Assembly: GCA_040385825.1 (NCBI GenBank)
Contig: JAZKGQ010000021.1
Span: 1 to 55,632, forward strand
From: JANNNF01 sp040385825
GTDB taxonomy: Bacteria; Pseudomonadota; Alphaproteobacteria; Rhodobacterales; Rhodobacteraceae
Direction: 5' to 3'
DNA length: 55,632 nucleotides
Made by a program: the position numbers and the translations under genes. Of the stretch, positions 41,045-49,981 are shown piece after piece (the stretch's first letter is position 1; each line of letters opens with the position of its first letter). Below the pieces are notes generated by a model that made no database searches, was not told the origin of the DNA, and saw only the letters and a program-made list of their open reading frames with translations.

Positions 41045-43453
41045 ATGACCGCCACCCTGCCCATATCCGCCGTCCTGCCCGATCTGCGCGCCGCACTTGC
41101 TGCGCGGGGCATGGCCGTGTTGCAGGCCCCGCCGGGGGCCGGCAAGACCACGCTGGTCCCGCTGGACCTGCTGGCCTCGGGCCTGATCGCGGGGCGCATC
41201 GTCATGCTGGAACCGCGCAGACTGGCGGCGCGGGCGGCGGCGGAACGCATGGCCGAAACCTTGGGCGAACCTGTCGGCGTGACGGTCGGCTACCGCATTC
41301 GCGGCGAGGCCAGAGTGTCTGCCGCCACCCGGATCGAGGTGGTCACCGAAGGCATCCTGACCCGGATGATCCAGTCCGACCCGGACCTGCCGGGCGTGGG
41401 GCTGGTGATCTTTGACGAATTTCACGAACGCAGTCTGGCGGCCGATCTGGGGCTGGCCCTGTGCCTGGAGGTGCGGGGGGCCTTGCGGGACGACCTGCAC
41501 CTGCTGGTGATGTCGGCCACCCTGGATGCCGCCCCGGTGGCGGCACTGATGGGCGATGCCCCCCTGATCACCTCGGCAGGCCGCGCCTTTCCGGTGGAAA
41601 CCCGCTGGCTGGACCGCAGCCCCGACGCATCCCTGCGGTTCGAGGCGGCGGTGGCCGCGCTGATCGGCCAAGCGGTGGCCGAGACAGAGGGCGGCATTTT
41701 GGTGTTCCTGCCCGGCGAAGGTGAAATCCGGCGGGTAGAGGGGCTGTTGTCAGGCATCGGCTGCGAGGTGCGGCCCCTGTTTGGCGCCATGGAGTTTGCG
41801 GCGCAAAAGGCGGCACTGGCCCCGGTGCAGGGCCGCAAGATCGTGCTGGCCACGTCGATTGCCGAAACCTCGCTGACCCTGCCCGACATCCGCGTGGTGG
41901 TGGACGCAGGCCGCGCGCGGCGCGCCCGGTTCGACCCGGCAAGTGGCATGTCGCGGTTGGTGACCGAACGGGTGACGAAGGCCGAGGCTGAACAGCGCCG
42001 GGGCCGGGCCGGGCGCGTGGCGGCGGGGGTTTGCTACCGGATGTGGACGCGTGGCGAGGAAGGCGGCATGGCCGCCTTTCCCCCGGCCGAGATCGAAGCC
42101 GCCGATCTGACCGGGCTGGCGCTGGAACTGGCACTTTGGGGGGCGGTGGACCTGCCCTTCCTGACCCCGCCGCATCCCGGCGTGCTGGCCGAGGCGCAGG
42201 CGGTGCTGGCGGGTCTTGGCGCGCTGGAGGCTGGCCGCATCACCCCGCATGGCCGCGCGCTGGCCGCCCTGCCCCTGCATCCGCGACTGGGCCATATGCT
42301 GACCGTCGCGGGGCCGGAGGCGGCAACCCTGGCGGCCCTGCTGGCGGAACGCGACCCGCTGCGCGGGGCGGGGGTGGACCTGATGCTGCGGCTGGCGGCG
42401 GTGAAATCGCCGGGGGCCGATGCCCACCGCCCCACCATCGACCGCATCCGGATCGAGGCCAAACGACTGGCCCGCGCGGTTGGTCCGGCGCAAATGCCGG
42501 GGCTGTCGGTGGCGCAGATGGCGGCGTTGGCCTACCCCGACCGGGTGGGGCTGCGCCGCCGTGGCGATGCGCCCCGCTGGGTGTTGTCGGGCGGCAAGGG
42601 GGCGGCGATGGCCACGACCGACGCGCTGGCTGGCGCGCGGCTGATCGTGGCGACCGATCTGGACGGCGACGCGCGCGAGGCGAAGGTGCGTCAGGCCGTG
42701 GCGATTTCCGAGGCTGAATTGCGCGCGGTGCATGGGGCGGACATCGCATGGCATGACCTGTGCGAATGGTCGCGCCGTGAAGGCCGGGTGCTGGCGCGGC
42801 GTCAGGAACGCTATGGCGCGCTGGTGCTTGGCGACAGGATCTGGCCCGACGCGCCTGCGGGTGCCATGGCACGGGCGGCGCTGGACGGTATCCGCGATCT
42901 GGGTCTGCCATGGACACCCGCCGCCGCCCGGTTTCGCGCACGGATCGAGATGGCCCGCGCCGAGGACTGGCCCGCCTGCGATGATGCCGCCCTGCTGGCG
43001 GGGCTGGAGGACTGGCTGCTGCCGCACCTCGGCACCGCCCGCACCACTGCCGACCTGCGCGGGCTGGACGTGACAGAGGCCCTGCGCGCCCGCATCGGGT
43101 GGGACCGGGTGCAAGTGCTGGACCGGTCCGTGCCCAGCCATTTTGAAACGCCATTGGGCCGCCGGGTGCCCATCGACTATGACGGCGACGCCCCCGGCAT
43201 CGAGGTGCGCCTGCAAGAAATGTTCGGGGTGACGGTTCACCCTGTGGTGGGTGCCGCCCGCCTGCCCCTGCGCATTACCCTGCTGTCGCCGGGGCACCGC
43301 CCGGTGCAGGTGACGATGGACCTGCCCGGCTTTTGGGCGCGGTCCTACGCCGATGTGCGCCGCGACATGCGCGGGGCCTACCCGCGCCACCCCTGGCCCG
43401 AAGACCCGACCCAAGCCGAACCCACCCTGCGCGCCAAACCGCGCGGAACCTGA
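41045..43453 (+). CDS. hrpB: ATP-dependent helicase HrpB
   Basis: A DEAH/DExH helicase of 802 residues. Motif I is GAGKTT (31-36), motif II is DEFH (124-127), motif III SAT, and motif VI is QRRGRAGR; the C-terminal DUF1263-type part typical of HrpB follows to LPGFWARSYADVRRDMRGAYPRHPWPEDP near the end, a hallmark of HrpB. HrpB probably remodels RNA or RNP in the cytoplasm; mutants in several bacteria are mild. It stands alone between DUF3108 and an MFS gene. Confidence 0.93.
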   Translation: MTATLPISAVLPDLRAALAARGMAVLQAPPGAGKTTLVPLDLLASGLIAGRIVMLEPRRLAARAAAERMAETLGEPVGVTVGYRIRGEARVSAATRIEVVTEGILTRMIQSDPDLPGVGLVIFDEFHERSLAADLGLALCLEVRGALRDDLHLLVMSATLDAAPVAALMGDAPLITSAGRAFPVETRWLDRSPDASLRFEAAVAALIGQAVAETEGGILVFLPGEGEIRRVEGLLSGIGCEVRPLFGAMEFAAQKAALAPVQGRKIVLATSIAETSLTLPDIRVVVDAGRARRARFDPASGMSRLVTERVTKAEAEQRRGRAGRVAAGVCYRMWTRGEEGGMAAFPPAEIEAADLTGLALELALWGAVDLPFLTPPHPGVLAEAQAVLAGLGALEAGRITPHGRALAALPLHPRLGHMLTVAGPEAATLAALLAERDPLRGAGVDLMLRLAAVKSPGADAHRPTIDRIRIEAKRLARAVGPAQMPGLSVAQMAALAYPDRVGLRRRGDAPRWVLSGGKGAAMATTDALAGARLIVATDLDGDAREAKVRQAVAISEAELRAVHGADIAWHDLCEWSRREGRVLARRQERYGALVLGDRIWPDAPAGAMARAALDGIRDLGLPWTPAAARFRARIEMARAEDWPACDDAALLAGLEDWLLPHLGTARTTADLRGLDVTEALRARIGWDRVQVLDRSVPSHFETPLGRRVPIDYDGDAPGIEVRLQEMFGVTVHPVVGAARLPLRITLLSPGHRPVQVTMDLPGFWARSYADVRRDMRGAYPRHPWPEDPTQAEPTLRAKPRGT

Positions 43454-43555
43454 CCTCTTTCAAGCCTGAAACAGCTTGTGATCATCCCGGCCTTCAAACC
43501 GCTTTTGCTTGCGACTAAAACGATTACGGAACAAGGATTCGGCAAGGAGGCCAAA

Positions 43556-44749
43556 ATGCAGGCGGCGGGGCGTGAGGCGTTTCAGGGGCGGGTGGCGGTA
43601 TCGGCCCTGTTTCTGGCAAACGGGTTTGTCATGGGGGCCTGGGCGCCGCAAATTCCGCTGCTGTTGCCGCGCCATGGCATCACCGAATTCACCCTTGGGC
43701 TGCTGATCCTCGGGCTTGGCATCGGGGCGGTCGGGGCCATGCTGTTTGCGGGCCGCCTGATTGCGCGGTTCGGGTCGCGCGCCGTGCTGCGGGGCTTTGC
43801 GCTGTCGATCGTGCCGGTGCTGCCGATCGTGGTCTATGCGCCTTCGGTGCCGGTGCTGGCGCTGGCGATGGCCATTCTGGGCGCGCTGATCGGCTGCATG
43901 GATGTCGCGATGAACGCCAACGCGGTCGAGGTGGAACGCCGCCTTGGCCGGGCGATCATGTCGGCCAGCCATGGGTTCTGGAGCCTTGGCGGCTTTGTCG
44001 GCGGCTCGCTTGGCGGGCTGCTGATCGCGCGCACCAGCGCCGAGGTGCAGGCGCTGACCGTCTCTGCCGTGGTGGCCGTGATCGTGCTGGTGGCGATGCG
44101 CTATCTGCTGACCGAACCGCCGGCCCCGGTCCATGCCTCGGGCGTGCGGCAGGCACCTGCCATGCTGCCGCGCAACGGCGCGATCTGGCTGTTGGGGCTG
44201 ATGGCGATGTTTTCCATGATCCCCGAAGGCGCGGTGCTGGATTGGGCCGCGCTGTACATGCTGGACGAGTTGGGCACCCCTGCCGAACGGTCGGGGCTGG
44301 CGTTTGCGTTCTTTTCCGGGGCCATGGCGGTGATGCGCTTTGCCGGGGACGCGCTGCGCAACCGCTTTGGCGCGGTGCAGACCTTGCGGGCTTCTGGCCT
44401 GACCGGGGCGGCGGGGTTGCTGATTGCCGCCCTTGCCCCCAGTGACACGGTGGCGCTGGTCGGGTTCTTCCTGTCGGGTCTGGGGGTTGCGAACATGGTG
44501 CCGATCATGTTTTCGGCGGCGGGAAACTTCCCCGGCATGGGGGCCGGGGCCGCGCTGTCGACCGTGACGATGGTGGGCTATGCGGGCATTCTGGTCGCCC
44601 CCTCCAGCATCGGCTTTGTTGCCGAGGCCGTCGGGTTCCGCCAGACTTACGGCGCGCTGGCCCTGCTGCTGGTCGGCGTCACGATGATGGCGGGCCGCAC
44701 CGCCAGCGCCGATGTGATGCGCCCCGATCAACGGGTTGCGGCCACCTGA
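43556..44749 (+). CDS. MFS transporter
   Basis: A 397-residue 12-helix permease of the MFS superfamily. Motifs are FLANGFVMGAWAPQIPLLLPRHGITEFTLGLL at the start and DVAMNANAVEVERRLGRAIMSASHGFWSLGGFVGG (residues 121-155), which place it with fucose-permease-like/BtuS-like transporters. AAGGAGG stands five bases before the ATG at 43556, so it is preferred to the start at 43478. Substrate is unknown. The hemerythrin gene follows after 51 bases. Confidence 0.88.
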   Translation: MQAAGREAFQGRVAVSALFLANGFVMGAWAPQIPLLLPRHGITEFTLGLLILGLGIGAVGAMLFAGRLIARFGSRAVLRGFALSIVPVLPIVVYAPSVPVLALAMAILGALIGCMDVAMNANAVEVERRLGRAIMSASHGFWSLGGFVGGSLGGLLIARTSAEVQALTVSAVVAVIVLVAMRYLLTEPPAPVHASGVRQAPAMLPRNGAIWLLGLMAMFSMIPEGAVLDWAALYMLDELGTPAERSGLAFAFFSGAMAVMRFAGDALRNRFGAVQTLRASGLTGAAGLLIAALAPSDTVALVGFFLSGLGVANMVPIMFSAAGNFPGMGAGAALSTVTMVGYAGILVAPSSIGFVAEAVGFRQTYGALALLLVGVTMMAGRTASADVMRPDQRVAAT

Positions 44750-44800
44750 CGCGCCATCAGGGCGCTTGTCAGGCGGGCGGGGGAATGGCAGACAGGTCCG

Positions 44801-45364
44801 ATGTCAAAGCCCCGTCTCGCCCTGTCGGACCGCAGCGGCCTGCCGCCCGAGTTTCAGCTGATCCTTGCGGAACATCCCCGCAAGGGCTGGCCCGATCACC
44901 GCGATTTCAATGGCCTCGCCGCATTCTGGCTGGACCGGCATCTGGCCTTTCGCCGCACCATGGCGCTGTTGTGCGGGGATGCCGAGGCTTTGATCGACCG
45001 CAAGATCGCCGCCCCGGCCTATGCCAAACGCCTGCAACGGCTGGGGTCGGGGTTGCTGGGCGATCTGGTCGGCCATCACCAGATCGAGGACGACGCCTAT
45101 TTCCCGCAACTGGCCCGTCTGGAACCCCGCATCGCCCGCGGGTTTGACATGCTGGATGCCGACCACCACGCCCTGCACGCCTTGACCGACCGCTTTGCGC
45201 GCGGCGCGAATGCCGTGCTCGGGGCCGAGGATGATGCCCGCCAGCGCAAGGCCGTGGCCCGGTTTGCCGGTGATCTGGCGGCGTTTGAAGGCCTGCTGTC
45301 ACGGCACCTGACCGATGAGGAGGATCTGGTGCTGCCCGTGGTGTTGAAACACCGGGTCGGCTAG
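44801..45364 (+). CDS. Hemerythrin HHE domain protein
   Basis: A 187-residue four-helix hemerythrin-like protein. Probable di-iron ligands are His47, His92/His93 with Glu96 (GHHQIEDDAYFP), His122 or His126 (DADHHALH), His169 and Asp172/Glu173 (SRHLTDEEDLVLP). Such domains sense or store O2, NO or iron. It ends in a CTAG tetranucleotide that also contains the stop of the convergent YdeI gene. Position after the MFS gene shows no obvious link. Confidence 0.88.
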   Translation: MSKPRLALSDRSGLPPEFQLILAEHPRKGWPDHRDFNGLAAFWLDRHLAFRRTMALLCGDAEALIDRKIAAPAYAKRLQRLGSGLLGDLVGHHQIEDDAYFPQLARLEPRIARGFDMLDADHHALHALTDRFARGANAVLGAEDDARQRKAVARFAGDLAAFEGLLSRHLTDEEDLVLPVVLKHRVG

Positions 45365-45981
45365 CGGTCATGCGCCCCCTTGCCCGCAAGGATATGCGGG
45401 CGGAACCTGGCAATCCGCGCGACGCGGGTGGCAGCGGTTTTGGCCGAGGCAAGGGCGATGGCATAGCTTTTCTGCCGTCCCGGTGTCAGGGCCTGAAACG
45501 CTTCGGCAAGGTCCGGGTCACTGTCCAGCGCGTCCAGCAACTCGTCGGGCAGATCAAGGGGGCGCTCGTCCTTTGCAGGCCTGATCCCTGCCGCCGCATG
45601 GCCCATCGCCTCGGCCAGACAGGCGCGGATCACCGGGGCCATGCGGGCCACCGAGGCATTGTCGGAAAACCGGATCATGTCGGCGTGGCGAGTGTTCGGC
45701 CCCTGCTTTTCAAGGATGCCATCGGGGTCGGTCATCAGGGCGGCGTTGAAGAAGGTCAGGCGGAAATCGCCGCACAACGCCCCGATGATCGCAATATTGC
45801 GCCCCGCGTGCATGTAGCAGGGATGCCCCCATTTCACCGTCTCGACCAACCCCGCCGCCACACAGATCCGGCGCAGGTCGGCAAGGCCATGCGCCCATCT
45901 GTGCACCGAACAGTCGGGCGTCGAAAAGCGGTCACAGCGCCCGCAGCCGTTCAGAAAATACTCCGCGATGTCCGTGATCAT
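45361..45981 (-). CDS. YdeI/OmpD-associated family protein
   Basis: A 206-residue protein with a DUF1801-type N-terminal half (WGHPCYMHAGRNIAIIGALCGDFRLTFF) and the C-terminal YdeI block LDLPDELLDALDSDPDLAEAFQALTPGRQKSYAIALASAKTAATRVARI. YdeI-like proteins are bacteriocin-, biofilm- or OmpD-associated in some species, with mechanism unknown. The SYAIALASAKTAATRVARI helix is the most conserved part. It is convergent with the hemerythrin gene. Confidence 0.86.
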   Translation of the reverse strand: MITDIAEYFLNGCGRCDRFSTPDCSVHRWAHGLADLRRICVAAGLVETVKWGHPCYMHAGRNIAIIGALCGDFRLTFFNAALMTDPDGILEKQGPNTRHADMIRFSDNASVARMAPVIRACLAEAMGHAAAGIRPAKDERPLDLPDELLDALDSDPDLAEAFQALTPGRQKSYAIALASAKTAATRVARIARFRPHILAGKGAHDR

Positions 45982-46059
45982 GGCGATGCTCTGGGTGGGG
46001 TGGACAAGGCCGTTGTAGCGGGTTTTGGCTGGGGTGCCAAACGGGGCACATTGCGCCCC

Positions 46060-46791
46060 CTAAACGCCACGTGCGCGCCATTTCGCAAGCAGCGCCTCGG
46101 CAGTATCGGGGATGGCGCCGTCCAGCACCTCAACTGCCGCCATGCTGTGCAAATTGAACGTGCGAAACGCCTGCCGCAACTCGCACCATGCGGCAAGGCT
46201 CATGTCATGATTTGTCAGGGTGACGGGCCAAAGCAACCGCTCAGTCCGGTTTTCGGAGGCATCCGTGTAAACGACCCGCAGTTTGCGCTGATCGCGGAGG
46301 GCGCGCGTCACAAGATTTCGGGTTGAGGTCGACCGGCTGCCATCTTCGGCAACCGGCTCTGGCATCACATGGAAACGGCCAATCGCCTGCAACCGCGCGA
46401 ACTGATCAAGCGGCAGTTGGGTCGCGATGCGGTGCAACAGATGTGCCGCGTCCACCAATTCGCTGCGGGTGTGACCGCCTTCGGCATAGCGCCGCAGGGC
46501 CGCAAGCAGCGTCAGCAAGCGTTCGTCATCCAGATCGAGCGTGATCGTGGTGCGTGGATCCCACAGCCGAAACTCGTTCTTGCCAACCCAGACAAGTTGC
46601 TCTCCGGCATCTATCATCCGCTGAACGGTATCGCGTAGGTCGCGGCGGTTCAAACCTAAGCTGTGCGCCAGCGACCGCGACAAGCGGACAATCGGGAGCC
46701 GCCGCGCCATCGACATAAGGATTTCATAGCGAAGGGCCGGCCAATGCAAAGGATCGTCCTGAAGAAATGGCCTGACCTTGGCTGCGGTCAT
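46060..46791 (-). CDS. WYL-domain regulator coupled to argF
   Basis: A 243-residue protein with an N-terminal winged helix-turn-helix (about residues 20-60: RYEILMSMARRLPIVRLSRSLAHSLGLNRRDLRDTVQRMIDAGEQLV) and a C-terminal WYL-like domain (LRDQRKLRVVYTDASENRTERLLWPVTL ... SLAAWCELRQAFRTFNLHSM). WYL domains bind ligands or nucleic acids, often in DNA-damage or defence control. The ATG at 46791 overlaps the argF stop as ATGA, so translation is coupled to arginine genes. It may be a regulator of arginine-linked or stress genes; nothing in it shows which. Confidence 0.82.
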   Translation of the reverse strand: MTAAKVRPFLQDDPLHWPALRYEILMSMARRLPIVRLSRSLAHSLGLNRRDLRDTVQRMIDAGEQLVWVGKNEFRLWDPRTTITLDLDDERLLTLLAALRRYAEGGHTRSELVDAAHLLHRIATQLPLDQFARLQAIGRFHVMPEPVAEDGSRSTSTRNLVTRALRDQRKLRVVYTDASENRTERLLWPVTLTNHDMSLAAWCELRQAFRTFNLHSMAAVEVLDGAIPDTAEALLAKWRARGV

Positions 46792-47714
46792 ACCCCCAGA
46801 CACCAGCGCATCACCGCCTTTTGCGCGTGCAGGCGGTTTTCGGCCTCGTCGAACACCACGGAATGCGCGCCGTCCATCACCGTGCTGGTCACCTCGTCAT
46901 TCCGGTGGGCGGGCAGGCAGTGCATGAACAGCGAGTCGGTTTTGGCGCGGGCCATCAGGGCCTCGTTCACCTGATAGCCACGCAACTGGTTGTGGCGGCG
47001 TTCCTTGGCGGATTCGGGGTCGTGCATACTGACCCAGGTATCCGTCACCACCAGATCGGCGCCCTGCACCGCCAGCGCCGGGTCGCGTTCGACCGACACC
47101 CGGACGCCTTTGCCGCGCGCAAAGCCAAGGGCGGCAGGTTCGGGGTCCAGCGGTTCCGGCCCGGTGAAGGTGAAGTCGAACCCGAACTGCCCGGCGGCAT
47201 GCAGAAAAGAGGTGCAGACGTTGTTGCCATCGCCCGCCCAGACCACTTTCTTGCCCGCGATCGGGCCGCGATGTTCCTCATACGTCATCACATCGGCCAT
47301 GATCTGGCAGGGATGAGTGCGGTTGGTCAGCCCGTTGATCACCGGCACGGTCGCGTGTTCGGCCATCTCTTGCAGGGTGGCTTCTTCAAAGGTGCGGATC
47401 ATGATGAGGTCGACATAGCGCGACAGCACGCGGGCGGTGTCGGCAATCGTCTCGCCATGGCCAAGCTGCATTTCGCGGCCCGACAGCACCATGGTCTGCC
47501 CGCCCATCTGCCGCACTCCCACATCGAAGGACACGCGGGTACGGGTCGAGGGTTTCTCGAATATCAGCGCGACCATGCGGCCTGCCAGCGGCTGGTCATC
47601 ATCCGGCGTGCCCTTCGGGCGGCCGTTGCGCGCGGTCTTCATCGCATGGGCGGAATTGATCATCGCCCGCAGATCGGCGGCGTCAGTGGTGTGGATGTCG
47701 AGGAAGTGCTTCAT
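46788..47714 (-). CDS. argF: Ornithine carbamoyltransferase
   Basis: A 308-residue OTCase that makes citrulline from ornithine and carbamoyl phosphate. The carbamoyl-phosphate motif STRTR (in EKPSTRTRVSFDVG) and the ornithine motif HCLPAHR (near 262) are intact, with NGLTNRTHPCQ between. The start at 47714 is at the normal family N terminus. It lies 88 bases downstream of argD on the same strand, with element copy E between, and the WYL gene overlaps its stop. Confidence 0.97.
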   Translation of the reverse strand: MKHFLDIHTTDAADLRAMINSAHAMKTARNGRPKGTPDDDQPLAGRMVALIFEKPSTRTRVSFDVGVRQMGGQTMVLSGREMQLGHGETIADTARVLSRYVDLIMIRTFEEATLQEMAEHATVPVINGLTNRTHPCQIMADVMTYEEHRGPIAGKKVVWAGDGNNVCTSFLHAAGQFGFDFTFTGPEPLDPEPAALGFARGKGVRVSVERDPALAVQGADLVVTDTWVSMHDPESAKERRHNQLRGYQVNEALMARAKTDSLFMHCLPAHRNDEVTSTVMDGAHSVVFDEAENRLHAQKAVMRWCLGV

Positions 47715-47737
47715 GACAGAGGTCTTTCGGGTTGAGA

Positions 47738-47783
47738 GCGCCGGGGGTTTCACACCCCCGGACCCCCGTGGGATATTTATGAA
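47738..47783 (-). repeat. Dispersed intergenic hairpin element, copy E
   Basis: On the minus strand the sequence begins ATAAATATCCCACGGGGGTCC, continues into the hairpin CCGGGGGT...ACCCCCGG with a GTGAA loop, and ends GCGCTC, nearly identical to copy B. It lies between argD and argF, which are otherwise in one unit, so here it may set relative mRNA levels rather than end transcription. Confidence 0.65.
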
Positions 47784-47802
47784 CAGATGAGTGCGGCGGG
47801 CA

Positions 47803-48978
47803 TCATGCCGCTTGCAAGGCCGTGGCCGCGCGGTCCAGCCGGGCCAGGGCTTCGGTGATATCGTCGGACGTGATGTTCAGCGCGGGCAAGAGCCGCAGCA
47901 CGTTGTCGGCGGCAGCGACGGTCAGCAGGTGCTGCGCGTAGCCCGCCTTGACCACATCGGTATTGGCCGCGACGCATTTCAGGCCCAGCATCAGGCCATG
48001 GCCCCGCACTTCGGCAAACACCGCGGGGTGGCTGGCGACCAGCCCCTCCAGCCCCTGGCGGAACTGGGCGGCACGCGCGCCGACCTGCGCCAGAAACGCA
48101 TCGTCGGACACCAGCCCCAGAACCGCCGCCCCGACTGCACAGCCAAGCGGGTTGCCGCCATAGGTGGACCCGTGCGTGCCCGCGACCATGCCGGCCGCCG
48201 CCCGTTCGGTGGCCAGCACCGCCCCCAGGGGGAAGCCGCCGCCGATGCCTTTGGCGACCATCATGATATCGGGGGTGATGCCCGCCCATTCATGCGCGAA
48301 CAGCCGGCCCGTGCGGCCCATGCCGCATTGCACCTCGTCAAAGATCAGCAGGGTGCCGGTGGCGTCGCACAGATCGCGCAGGCCTTTGAGGCATTGATCG
48401 GGGATTGACCGGATGCCGCCTTCGCCCTGCACGGGTTCCACCATCACGGCGCAGGTCTGACCGGTGATCGCTGCCAGCAGCGCGTCATGATCGCCCCAGG
48501 CCATCTGCCGGAACCCCGGCATCAGCGGGCCAAAACCCTTGACCATCTTTTCCGACCCTGCCGCCGCAATCGCGCCGGTGGACCGGCCATGGAACGCGCC
48601 TTCCAGCGTCAGGATTTCCACCCGTTCGGGCTGGCCGTTGTCGTAGTGAAACTTGCGCGCCATCTTGATCGCCAGCTCCGCGGCCTCGGTGCCCGAGTTG
48701 GTGAAGAACGCGGTGTCGGCAAAGGTCAGGTCCACCAGCATCGCCGCCAGCCGTTCCTGTTCCGGGATGCGGTAGAGGTTCGACACATGCCACAGCTTTG
48801 CCGCCTGCTGCGAAATCACCCGCACCAGTTCGGGATGCGCATGGCCAAGCGCGTTGACCGCAATGCCGGCCCCAAGGTCCAGATAGCGCGCGCCATCCTC
48901 GGCGGTCAGCCAGGAGCCTGCGCCCGAGACAAAGGCCATCGGCGCGCGGTTGTAGGTGGGCAAGACGGCGGTGATCAT
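47803..48978 (-). CDS. argD: Acetylornithine aminotransferase
   Basis: A 391-residue class III PLP aminotransferase. The cofactor lysine is Lys243 in VAKGIGGGFPLGAV, with the Asp in IFDEVQCGMGRTG and the glycine motif TNSGTEAAELAIK. ArgD converts N-acetylglutamate semialdehyde to N-acetylornithine, upstream of ArgF. The ATG is at 48978. argF follows after 88 bases. Other omega-aminotransferases share the fold, but length and neighbour favour ArgD. Confidence 0.92.
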   Translation of the reverse strand: MITAVLPTYNRAPMAFVSGAGSWLTAEDGARYLDLGAGIAVNALGHAHPELVRVISQQAAKLWHVSNLYRIPEQERLAAMLVDLTFADTAFFTNSGTEAAELAIKMARKFHYDNGQPERVEILTLEGAFHGRSTGAIAAAGSEKMVKGFGPLMPGFRQMAWGDHDALLAAITGQTCAVMVEPVQGEGGIRSIPDQCLKGLRDLCDATGTLLIFDEVQCGMGRTGRLFAHEWAGITPDIMMVAKGIGGGFPLGAVLATERAAAGMVAGTHGSTYGGNPLGCAVGAAVLGLVSDDAFLAQVGARAAQFRQGLEGLVASHPAVFAEVRGHGLMLGLKCVAANTDVVKAGYAQHLLTVAAADNVLRLLPALNITSDDITEALARLDRAATALQAA

Positions 48979-49341
48979 GGGATGAACCCTTTTCGCATGA
49001 AGGCCTGCGGCAAAACCGGGACCGTGGGATATGTCAACGTAGGGAAGCGCCCGTGCGTGGGCAATACGAAACCATGCGCCTCAGCGGCGTCGGGGATGGG
49101 CAATCTGGGTCATCCGGCTGGTCATGGGCGCTGCATAGCAAAGGCATTGTGCAAAAGAAACCCTGTTTGCTGTGCGCCCTGCACAGAAATCCGCCCGTGC
49201 AGGGGCCGCAGGGGGGCGGCATCCGCCAGCACCGCTTGATCTTGTCGCCCCCGCCTTGTATGCCACGCTGTCACACCTGCATGGGCCTCTTGCCGCCCAA
49301 TCCTTCCGAAAACCTGCCAGCCCGAAAAGCGGAGACTCCTG
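48979..49341. other. Divergent intergenic region, argD/gcrA
   Basis: A 363-base spacer between argD and gcrA. I see no gene; a 62-codon minus-strand ORF at 49034-49222 has a cysteine/proline-rich, non-protein-like composition. TTGACA on the minus strand (49032-49037) is a candidate argD -35 box, with a weak TTTTGC 16 bases on. The gcrA promoter is at 49236-49264. A GANTC site (49334-49338) is in the gcrA leader. Confidence 0.45.
49236..49264 (+). promoter_or_regulatory. Candidate promoter for gcrA
   Basis: TTGATC (49236-49241) and TATGCC (49259-49264) are 17 bases apart. The predicted leader of about 70 bases carries GACTC (a CcrM GANTC site) just before the start codon. Confidence 0.45.
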
Positions 49342-49968
49342 ATGTCCTGGACCGATGAGCGCGTTGAGACGCTTAAAAAGATGTGGGCCGAAGGCCAGTC
49401 GGCCAGCCAGATCGCCAAGGAACTGGGCGGCGTCACCCGCAACGCGGTGATCGGCAAGGTGCATCGTCTGGGGCTGTCGAACCGGGTCGGCGGCACCAAG
49501 GACGAGGACGAGGAAATTCCGGTCGTGGTGGCGGCCCCGGTGGCGCCTTCGCCCAAGCCTGCGGTGGTCGAGGCCGTGCGCCCCGCCGAACCCGCACCGC
49601 GCCCGGTGGAACGACCCGCCGCCGCCCCGGCCCCGGCAGCCCCGGCGGCCCCGGTGACGGGAACCAACGTGACGCCGATGCCGATGCGCAAGGTGATCAT
49701 CCCCGCAGGCCAGCCGCTGCCGCCGCAGCCCAGCCTGAACGAGATCAGCCCCGAGGCCCTGGCCTCGGTGCGCGAGGTCGAAAAGCGGGCCAAGCGGCTG
49801 ACCCTGATGGAACTGACCGAGCGCACCTGCAAATGGCCGATCGGCGACCCTGCCACCGATGATTTCTGGTTCTGCGGCCTGCCATCCTTGCCCGGCAAAC
49901 CCTATTGCGAGGCGCATGTGGGTGTGGCGTTCCAGCCGATGTCGGCCCGGCGCGACCGCAGGCGGTAA
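49342..49968 (+). CDS. gcrA: Cell-cycle regulator GcrA
   Basis: GcrA is an alphaproteobacterial sigma-70 cofactor that senses CcrM-methylated GANTC sites and activates cell-cycle genes. The 208-residue protein starts MSWTDERVETLKKMWAEG and continues QSASQIAKELGGVTRNAVIGKVHRLGLSNR, the hallmark of the family, then a long Pro/Ala/Val-rich linker (about 50-115) and a C-terminal RNA-polymerase-binding part with LMELTERTCKWPIGDPATDDFWFCG and PSLPGKPYCEAH. Confidence 0.96.
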   Translation: MSWTDERVETLKKMWAEGQSASQIAKELGGVTRNAVIGKVHRLGLSNRVGGTKDEDEEIPVVVAAPVAPSPKPAVVEAVRPAEPAPRPVERPAAAPAPAAPAAPVTGTNVTPMPMRKVIIPAGQPLPPQPSLNEISPEALASVREVEKRAKRLTLMELTERTCKWPIGDPATDDFWFCGLPSLPGKPYCEAHVGVAFQPMSARRDRRR

Positions 49969-49981
49969 ACCCTGGCGGCTG

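Noticed and set aside
43460..44731. A 423-codon minus-strand frame opposite the MFS gene
   Set aside because: Its composition (many His, Gln, Arg, Pro) is that of an antisense shadow; the plus-strand product is a textbook permease with a strong ribosome binding site.
49034..49222. Short minus-strand ORF between argD and gcrA
   Set aside because: Cys/Pro-rich composition, no ribosome binding site, and it lies across the likely argD promoter.
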